Origin: JBQTJJ01 sp052387235
GTDB lineage: Bacteria > Actinomycetota > Acidimicrobiia > Acidimicrobiales > GCA-2861595
Length of the DNA stretch: 12,494 bases
Direction of reading: 5' to 3'
Assembly (NCBI GenBank): GCA_052387235.1
Contig: JBQTJJ010000098.1
Coordinates: 1-12,494 of the forward strand
In this document: positions 8,101 to 12,494 of the stretch, piece after piece
Numbering within the stretch: position 1 is the first letter of the stretch
Layout: each line of letters starts with the position of its first letter
Translations under genes and position numbers: made by a program
Notes under the pieces: generated by a model
Seen by the model: only the letters and a program-made list of their open reading frames with translations
Told to the model about the DNA's origin: nothing
Databases searched by the model: none

Positions 8101-8150
8101 GGTCCGGGAAGCCGGACGTTCGCTCTGCGGACGTGAGCCTTCCCGGAACC
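8101..8150 (+). terminator. inverted repeat after the RNase J gene, probable end of the dapA-rnj transcript
   Basis: TCCGGGAAG (8103-8111) is exactly complementary to CTTCCCGGA (8139-8147). The outer GG/CC pairs extend the stem to about 11 bp with one bulged A. The 27-base loop carries two copies of CGGACGT (8113-8119 and 8128-8134), whose ACGT cores can pair inside the loop. It lies 18 bases after the RNase J stop. There is no T-tract, so termination is inferred. It could also be a 3' stabiliser or a protein site. Confidence 0.45.
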
Positions 8151-8170
8151 CGGGGACCGGTTGCGACGTG

Positions 8171-8189
8171 CCGGCTCCCTTGGGGCCGG
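8171..8189 (+). other. second hairpin in the rnj-ftsK gap
   Basis: CCGGCTCC (8171-8178) can pair with GGGGCCGG (8182-8189). This is eight base pairs including one G-T, with a three-base loop. It lies upstream of the proposed ftsK promoter, so it would belong to the 3' end of the dapA-rnj transcript, perhaps as a back-up terminator. At this GC content a hairpin of this size can arise by chance. Confidence 0.25.
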
Positions 8190-8201
8190 TGGTGCTCCTG
8201 T

Positions 8202-8207
8202 TACTGT
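8202..8207 (+). promoter_or_regulatory. possible ftsK -10 box (TACTGT)
   Basis: TACTGT fits TANNNT and lies ten bases before the GTG at 8218, in a locally T-rich stretch (8197-8217). It would give a transcript starting at or a few bases before the GTG, with no Shine-Dalgarno. No suitable -35 box is seen. It is weaker than the TAGNNT boxes elsewhere in the window. Confidence 0.3.
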
Positions 8208-8217
8208 TGTTGACACT

Positions 8218-10599
8218 GTGGCGACCACCCGGAAACGACCCGCGGCCCGGCGCCGGGCGGCGCGCCCGGCGGCCCGGAAGCCGGCGACGCGGGCCCGCCG
8301 GCCCCCGGCCAGGAAGCGGCCCTCGGTGGTGGTCCGGGCCCGGGAGGGGCTGGCCCGCTCGCTCGGCCGCCAGGCCGACGACGTGTGGGGCCTGGCCCTG
8401 CTGGTGGCCGGGCTGCTGGCCGCCCTGGGCATCTACGCCGACCTGGCCGGGCCGGCCGGCGGGGCCCTGGGCACCGCCTCCGGGCGCCTGCTCGGGTGGG
8501 CCCGCTTCCTGGTGCCGGCCGCCCTGGCCGGCGTGGGCCTCTCGCTGGTGCGGGGCCGGCCCCGGGCCGAGCCCAGCCGGGCCGTGGTGGGCGCGGCGCT
8601 GGCCGTCGTGGCCGGCGCCGGCCTGGGCCACCTCCTGGGCGGGACGCCGCGGTGGGACGCCGAGGGACGGCTGCTGCGGCGGGCCGGCGGCTGGCTGGGC
8701 GTGGCCGTGGGCGGTCCGCTCCGGGCCCTCCTGTCGCCGTGGGGCGCCGGCCTGGTCCTGGGCAGCCTCGCAATCATGGCCGTGCTCGTGCTCACCCGCA
8801 CCCCGGTGCGGTCGGCCGCCGACCGCCTGGCCGCGGCCGCCGGCGCGGTGGCCCGCGCCGTCACGTCGCTCGGGCGCCGGCTGACCGTGCTCGGGCGGGG
8901 CCCGGCGCTGGACGCCTCCGCCGGCCGCCACCCGTCCTCCCGCCCCGCCCCGCCCGTGCCGGCCGCGGCCGACGGGGCCCCGCCCACCGAGCCGCCTCCC
9001 GACGAGGCCGCCGAGGACGAGCCGCTCCCCGACCTCGACGTGCACGTCCCGCGCCAGTCGGTGCCGTCCGGCGACCAGCTGGCCATCGACCTGGGGCCGG
9101 CCGCCGCCGCCACCACGTGGCGGCTGCCGCCGCTGGCCCTGCTGAAGCGGGCCCGCTCCACCGAGGTCGACCACCGGGTGCTGGACGCCCGGGGCCGCAC
9201 CCTCGAGGAGGCGCTGGCCGCCCACGGCGTGGAGACCCGCCTGCTGGGCAAGACGGTGGGCCCCACCGTGACCCGCTACGAGCTGGAGCTGGGCCCGGGC
9301 GTGAAGGTGGCCCGCGTCACCAGCCTGCAGAAGGACATCGCCTACGCCATGGCGGCGCCCGACATCCGGCTCCTCGCCCCCATCCCGGGCCGGTCGGCCA
9401 TCGGCGTCGAGGTGCCGAACGTCACCCGCCAGCTGGTGTCGCTGGGCGACGTGCTGGCCTCCCCCGAGGCGCGGGAGACCCGGCACCCGCTGGAGGTGGC
9501 CGTCGGCCGGGACATCGCGGGCCGGGCCGTGATGGAGAGCCTGGCCGCCATGCCCCACATCCTGATCGCCGGGGCCACCGGCGCCGGCAAGTCCAGCTGC
9601 CTCAACTCCATCCTCACCTCGGTGCTGCTGCGGGCCACGCCCGACCAGGTGCGCATGATCCTGGTGGACCCGAAGCGGGTGGAGCTGGGCCAGTACAACG
9701 GCCTGCCCCACCTGCTCACCCCGGTCGTGGTGAACCCCCGCAAGGCGGCCAACGCCCTGGCCTGGGCCGTGACCGAGATGGAGCGCCGCACCGACCTGCT
9801 GGCCGAGGTGGGCGTGCGCGACATCGGCGGCTACAACGCCGCCTTCGACCGGGGTGACCTGACCAGGGAGCAGGCGCCGGGCATCCCGGCCGCGGTGGAG
9901 CACACCCGGCTGCCCTTCGTCCTGGTGGTGGTGGACGAGCTCAACGACCTGATGATGGTGGCCGCCCGCGACGTGGAGGAGTCCATCTGCCGCATCGCCC
10001 AGATGGGCCGGGCCTTCGGCATCCACCTCGTGATCGCCACCCAGCGCCCGTCGGTGGACGTCATCACCGGCGTCATCAAGGCCAACGTCCCGTCCCGCCT
10101 CGCCTTCGCCGTGTCGTCCCTGGCCGACAGCCGGGTCATCCTCGACCAGGCAGGGGCCGAGCGCCTGGTGGGCAAGGGCGACATGCTCCTGCTCACGGCC
10201 TCGTCCAACGTGGCCCGCCGCATCCAGGGCCCGTGGGTGGGCGAGGACGAGGTGCGGGCCGTGGTCGCCCACTGGCGCCGGCAGGCTTCGCCCCGCTACG
10301 TCGAGGGTGTGGAGGGCGAGGTGGCCGACGGCGGCGGCAGCAAGGGCGGCGGGCCCACCGGCGACGAGGACGACGACGGCATGCTGGCCGCCGCCATGGA
10401 CCTGGTGGTGCGCTCGCAGCTGGGCTCCACATCGATGCTCCAGCGCAAGCTGCGGGTCGGCTTCGCCCGGGCCGGGCGCATCATGGACCTGCTGGAGCAG
10501 CGGGGCGTGGTGGGCCCGTCCGAGGGCTCCAAGCCCCGCGCCGTGCTCATGACGGTGGACGAGCTGGAGGAGCGGGGGGCCGGCCCCTCCTCGGCGTGA
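8218..10599 (+). CDS. ftsK: FtsK/SpoIIIE-family DNA translocase
   Basis: Hexameric ATPase that pumps chromosomal DNA through the closing division septum. A very basic tail rich in Arg, Lys, Ala and Pro (residues 2-45) precedes four or five membrane helices (about 57-75, 90-110, 121-141, 158-192). A Pro/Ala/Glu linker (about 235-275) follows, then the alpha domain and the RecA-like motor. Walker A is GATGAGKS (452-459, Lys458). Walker B ends VVVDE (Asp573-Glu574), followed by LNDLMM where most relatives have a small residue in place of Asn. The C-terminal winged-helix gamma domain (about 722-785, STSMLQRKL from 737) is the part that reads polar DNA signals in the family. At 793 residues it is close to SpoIIIE. 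GTG 8218 is chosen over TTG 8161 because the latter adds 19 residues encoded by the hairpin and promoter region. It converges with the 10612-11085 gene, 12 bases away. Confidence 0.95.
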   Translation: MATTRKRPAARRRAARPAARKPATRARRPPARKRPSVVVRAREGLARSLGRQADDVWGLALLVAGLLAALGIYADLAGPAGGALGTASGRLLGWARFLVPAALAGVGLSLVRGRPRAEPSRAVVGAALAVVAGAGLGHLLGGTPRWDAEGRLLRRAGGWLGVAVGGPLRALLSPWGAGLVLGSLAIMAVLVLTRTPVRSAADRLAAAAGAVARAVTSLGRRLTVLGRGPALDASAGRHPSSRPAPPVPAAADGAPPTEPPPDEAAEDEPLPDLDVHVPRQSVPSGDQLAIDLGPAAAATTWRLPPLALLKRARSTEVDHRVLDARGRTLEEALAAHGVETRLLGKTVGPTVTRYELELGPGVKVARVTSLQKDIAYAMAAPDIRLLAPIPGRSAIGVEVPNVTRQLVSLGDVLASPEARETRHPLEVAVGRDIAGRAVMESLAAMPHILIAGATGAGKSSCLNSILTSVLLRATPDQVRMILVDPKRVELGQYNGLPHLLTPVVVNPRKAANALAWAVTEMERRTDLLAEVGVRDIGGYNAAFDRGDLTREQAPGIPAAVEHTRLPFVLVVVDELNDLMMVAARDVEESICRIAQMGRAFGIHLVIATQRPSVDVITGVIKANVPSRLAFAVSSLADSRVILDQAGAERLVGKGDMLLLTASSNVARRIQGPWVGEDEVRAVVAHWRRQASPRYVEGVEGEVADGGGSKGGGPTGDEDDDGMLAAAMDLVVRSQLGSTSMLQRKLRVGFARAGRIMDLLEQRGVVGPSEGSKPRAVLMTVDELEERGAGPSSA
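10567..10592. other. inverted repeat across the 3' end of ftsK
   Basis: A perfect 12-base palindrome (10576-10587, four G, CCGG, four C) is flanked by GAGGAG (10567-10572) and CTCCTC (10587-10592). It lies in the last codons of ftsK. The gap to the converging gene is only 12 bases, so this is the nearest symmetric structure that could slow polymerase from both sides. It must also encode protein, and the function is unproven. Confidence 0.25.
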
Positions 10600-10611
10600 C
10601 GGCCGGGAGGC

Positions 10612-11085
10612 CTACAGCGGGAGGCCCGGCACCTGCACGGCCGGGATGAACGAGATGTCGGCCACGATGGCCCGCATCTCGTCGGTGAGGGTGTCGAGGC
10701 TGAGGAAGCGGTCGCCGCCCTCCACCGACACCGGGCTGCCGAGCTGGTCCTCGTCCACGGTGAGCGTGGTCTCGAAGAAGCGCTCGAACACCGACTGCTT
10801 GCCGCCGATGGAGAACGTGCTCCCCACCGGGGCGTGCACCTCGAAGCCGGAGTTGGCGAAGTACTGCTTGGTCCGGGCCACCTGGGCCACCGCCACCGGC
10901 ACCTTCACCTCGCGGGTGGCCTCGCCCGGCGCCGGCGCGATGTGGATCCCCTCGGGGACCTGCACGTTCGGCGGCGGGCCGGCCTCCTCCTCGGTCACCC
11001 CGGTGCCGGGGGCCCGTTCCTCCACTGGCTTGAGCCTCACGACGGCCGACAGCCATCGGTCGGTGTTGCGATCGAAGTCCGACAC
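10612..11085 (-). CDS. stand-alone S53 (kumamolisin) propeptide-like protein
   Basis: 157 residues with no signal peptide, no membrane segment and no cysteine. The first 60 residues are polar and include a Pro-rich stretch (35-55). Residues 64-150 follow the pattern of a pro-kumamolisin activation domain. A helix ends in YFANSGFEV (75-83), and a strand STFSIGGKQSVFERFFETTL (89-108) matches the family's 'v.Gt..qve.aF.t.l'. A closing segment RFLSLDTLTDEMRAIVADIS (126-145) matches the propeptide exit 'p.lP..l...V..i.gl'. In that family the domain folds and inhibits a secreted serine-carboxyl peptidase, but no peptidase domain follows here. The match is by eye and could reflect only a shared ferredoxin-like fold. 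The GTG start at 11085 sits seven bases after TAGGCT. The frame stays open far upstream, but that portion is a shadow of the lipoprotein gene. The gene itself is secure, the family is tentative. Confidence 0.72.
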   Translation of the reverse strand: MSDFDRNTDRWLSAVVRLKPVEERAPGTGVTEEEAGPPPNVQVPEGIHIAPAPGEATREVKVPVAVAQVARTKQYFANSGFEVHAPVGSTFSIGGKQSVFERFFETTLTVDEDQLGSPVSVEGGDRFLSLDTLTDEMRAIVADISFIPAVQVPGLPL

Positions 11086-11092
11086 GGCGCCG

Positions 11093-11098
11093 AGCCTA
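11093..11098 (-). promoter_or_regulatory. -10 box (TAGGCT) for a probably leaderless transcript of the propeptide-like gene
   Basis: On the minus strand TAGGCT is followed by seven bases and then GTG at 11085, with no Shine-Dalgarno between. It sits in the 44-base gap after the lipoprotein gene, so the small gene can be expressed independently of its upstream neighbour. No -35 consensus is visible. Confidence 0.45.
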
Positions 11099-11129
11099 CT
11101 TGCCGCTCCGGGCCACGAGGACCGGGCAC

Positions 11130-12089
11130 CTACGTGACCGTGACCTCCATCACCTCGTCGTGGGCGGCGGCGCCCGGCGCGGCGTCGTCGTCGGGTTCTC
11201 GCGCGCACCCGATGAAGTACTGGCCGGGTGCCAGGTCGAGGGTGACGAACACGGCCTTGCCGGGAGGCACGTCGAAGCTGCCTGCCGCGATCACGGCCGG
11301 GAGCCCGTCGGCGTAGCCGACCGGCGGAGGGGTCTCGCTCTCGAACAGCGTGTCGAAGGCGTCGTCGATCTGCTGGAAGGTGGAGGTGACGTCCTTCTTC
11401 CTGACCACGAGCAGCTCGTGGGGGCCGGTGCCGGCCGACGTCATCCGCAGGGTGGTACGCCCCGGCGCCAGGGTGGAGGGGCCGTCGATGTGGCCGTCGT
11501 CGATGGCGTAGGTGGCGTCGGCCTCGACCTCCATCTCGGCCTCGCCCTCGCCCACCTTCAAGGTGTTGAGCATGCCCTTGGCCAGGTGGGGCACCCCCTC
11601 GCCGGCGGTGGGGAGGAAGCACAGGATGGCGTACGTGCCGGCCCGGACGGACGAGACGGTCAGCTCCTCCGACTGGCCCGGGCTGAGGAACGTGCCGGGC
11701 GTGTCGGGGTCCTGCTCGAACACCTCGCCGAAGGCGGCCTCGTCCTCCGACTCGGCCGCGGCCCGTACGTCGGCCAGCGTCTTCCCCGCCTTCAGGCGGG
11801 TGAAGGCGGCCATGTGCAGCTCCTTGCCGCTGTTCTTCACGGCCAGGGTGACGGCGCCGGCCACGACCGACCCCGACACGTCGAAGGCGTAGTCGCGCAT
11901 CTCGACGGAGACCTTGTTGGCGGGCCCGCGCCGGCCGGCGCCGCCCGCCTCGCCCGCCCCGGAGGCGGCCGTGGTGGCGGTGGCACCAGTGGCATCGCCG
12001 CCGCCGTCCGAGCAGCCGCCGGCCACCAGGGCCAGGAGGGCCACGACGGCGGCCAGCGGCGTGGCGGGTCGGCGGCGGGGAGGGGGCAT
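11130..12089 (-). CDS. lipoprotein with two tandem cupredoxin-like domains
   Basis: Probably an exported copper or electron-transfer protein held to the outer face of the membrane by lipid. 319 residues: a basic start (Arg5-7), a hydrophobic segment (11-24), the lipobox-like LVAGGC with Cys26, and a Gly/Ala/Thr linker (27-56). Domain 1 (about 58-182) carries His92, Cys157, His168 and Met173 (ILCFLP, PHLAKGM). Domain 2 (about 184-319) carries His224, Cys295, His310 and Met314 (IGCARE, HDEVM). This His-Cys-His-Met set is the type 1 copper ligand pattern, present twice. The Cys-to-His loops (10 and 14 residues) are longer than in plastocyanin or azurin, so copper binding is inferred. The lipobox is slightly off consensus (A-G-G before Cys). 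ATG 12089 has a strong ribosome site. The stop is 44 bases before the next start on the same strand. Confidence 0.85.
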   Translation of the reverse strand: MPPPRRRPATPLAAVVALLALVAGGCSDGGGDATGATATTAASGAGEAGGAGRRGPANKVSVEMRDYAFDVSGSVVAGAVTLAVKNSGKELHMAAFTRLKAGKTLADVRAAAESEDEAAFGEVFEQDPDTPGTFLSPGQSEELTVSSVRAGTYAILCFLPTAGEGVPHLAKGMLNTLKVGEGEAEMEVEADATYAIDDGHIDGPSTLAPGRTTLRMTSAGTGPHELLVVRKKDVTSTFQQIDDAFDTLFESETPPPVGYADGLPAVIAAGSFDVPPGKAVFVTLDLAPGQYFIGCAREPDDDAAPGAAAHDEVMEVTVT

Positions 12090-12094
12090 GCGCG

Positions 12095-12100
12095 CTCCTT
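12095..12100 (-). promoter_or_regulatory. ribosome binding site AAGGAG of the lipoprotein gene
   Basis: Reads AAGGAG on the minus strand, five bases before the ATG at 12089. It is the clearest Shine-Dalgarno sequence in the window and fixes this start. Confidence 0.75.
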
Positions 12101-12128
12101 GGGCGGGTCGGTCGCGGGTCCGGGTGCG

Positions 12129-12134
12129 AACCTA
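12129..12134 (-). promoter_or_regulatory. possible -10 box (TAGGTT) of the lipoprotein gene
   Basis: TAGGTT on the minus strand overlaps the stop codon of the upstream partial gene. It would start a transcript near 12122 with a leader of about 33 bases that contains the AAGGAG site. It resembles the TAGGCT and TAGCCT boxes at the two leaderless genes. No -35 box is recognised. Confidence 0.35.
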
Positions 12135-12494
12135 CTGCGGCCGGCGCCGGCGCCGGTGGGCCACGGCCCACGCCACCAGGCCCCCCCGCCCGGCGCCGAA
12201 GGCGGCAACCCCGCCCCAGCCCCTCCCGCCGTCATCGCCGCCGGGTCGGGACGAGGCCAGGTCCCCGGGCGCCGGCGCGGTGGACGTGGACGCCGTGGCC
12301 GGCGCCGTCCCGGGTGGGGGAGGGCCGGCGCCGGCCGGCGCCGGCGTGGTGGCCCCGGGCGGGCCGGGAGCGCCGGCGCCGGCGGCGGGGCCGCGGGTCG
12401 TGGTGGTGGCGGCCGGCGACGGGCCCGCCACCCCCGCCCGCGCGGTGGTGGTGGCGGCCCACGCGGTGGTGGGCGCCCGCGCCGTGGGCCCGGT
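12132..12494 (-). CDS. C-terminal part of a stalked, membrane-anchored surface protein (runs off the window)
   Basis: Only the last 120 residues are visible. The frame is open to the right edge, so the start lies outside the window. The visible part is a Thr/Ala/Pro/Gly-rich stalk with Thr clusters (for example AATTTTRGP). A weakly hydrophobic stretch from GWGG to VAWAVAH follows, then five arginines and a short end (RRRRRPQ). Stalk, membrane segment and basic tail is a common C-terminal anchor in exported actinobacterial proteins. The N-terminal domain, and so the function, cannot be seen. The stop lies 42 bases before the lipoprotein start, a natural gene boundary. The composition is low in complexity, so frame choice is less secure than elsewhere. 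The proximity to a cupredoxin lipoprotein is compatible with a copper-handling partner, but that is only a guess. Confidence 0.55.
   Translation of the reverse strand, partial: TGPTARAPTTAWAATTTARAGVAGPSPAATTTTRGPAAGAGAPGPPGATTPAPAGAGPPPPGTAPATASTSTAPAPGDLASSRPGGDDGGRGWGGVAAFGAGRGGLVAWAVAHRRRRRPQ

Noticed and set aside
8210..8215. Perfect TTGACA as a -35 box
   Set aside because: It is immediately before the ftsK GTG. The stretch 16-18 bases downstream (about 8232-8240, GAAACGAC) holds no -10-like sequence.
7729..10272. 847-codon open frame on the minus strand
   Set aside because: It is fully antisense to ftsK and the end of the RNase J gene, is low in complexity, and those two genes have complete conserved motifs on the other strand.
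11086..12171. Upstream extension of the propeptide-like gene frame (519 codons in total)
   Set aside because: This portion is the lipoprotein gene read in a wrong frame. GTG 11085, preceded by TAGGCT, is the sensible start.
12241..12494. Val/Ala-rich open frame on the plus strand running off the right edge
   Set aside because: It is antisense to the Thr/Ala/Pro stalk frame. It lacks a convincing start and ribosome site, while the minus-strand frame ends in an anchor-like basic tail at a sensible boundary. It is not fully excluded.
1..12494. tRNA, rRNA, CRISPR array, insertion sequence, attachment site
   Set aside because: I saw no cloverleaf-like sequence, regularly spaced repeats, terminal inverted repeats with a transposase, or integrase gene.

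Overview
This is very GC-rich DNA (roughly three quarters G+C by eye) with dense genes. It looks chromosomal and comes from an actinobacterium. The order dapA, RNase J, ftsK is a known actinobacterial arrangement. Three genes are preceded by TAGNNT boxes close to the start codon, and one reading frame encodes a Thr/Ala/Pro stalk. Both fit a deep-branching actinobacterial class such as Acidimicrobiia, but that placement is an inference. I see no tRNA, rRNA, CRISPR array, transposase or phage gene.

Layout. (1) About 9-3002, plus strand: a large membrane-anchored c-di-GMP enzyme with about ten membrane helices, a coiled coil, then PAS, GGDEF and EAL domains. All the key motifs are intact. (2) 3003-3091: a G-run-rich gap with a strong hairpin. 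(3) 3092-5452, plus strand: an eight-helix FtsX/MacB-type ABC permease with no ATPase gene beside it. (4) 5506-8083, plus strand: dapA (lysine and diaminopimelate synthesis) and RNase J, overlapping by 8 bases. (5) 8084-8217: a gap with two hairpins and probably the ftsK promoter. (6) 8218-10599, plus strand: an FtsK/SpoIIIE DNA translocase. (7) 10612-12494, minus strand, converging on ftsK with a 12-base gap. Read in the direction of transcription, this part holds the C-terminal end of a stalked membrane protein that runs off the window, a lipoprotein with two cupredoxin-like domains, and a 157-residue protein that resembles a free-standing S53 (kumamolisin) protease propeptide.

The plus-strand core is housekeeping: cell-wall precursor supply, RNA turnover and chromosome segregation. 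The c-di-GMP enzyme and the permease next to it look like signalling and envelope accessories. The minus-strand group looks like an envelope or copper-related cluster. Its tandem cupredoxin lipoprotein and the orphan propeptide-like protein are the least ordinary items here. I found no convincing multi-gene new system, and the novelty claims are limited to those proteins and to the leaderless-promoter pattern.
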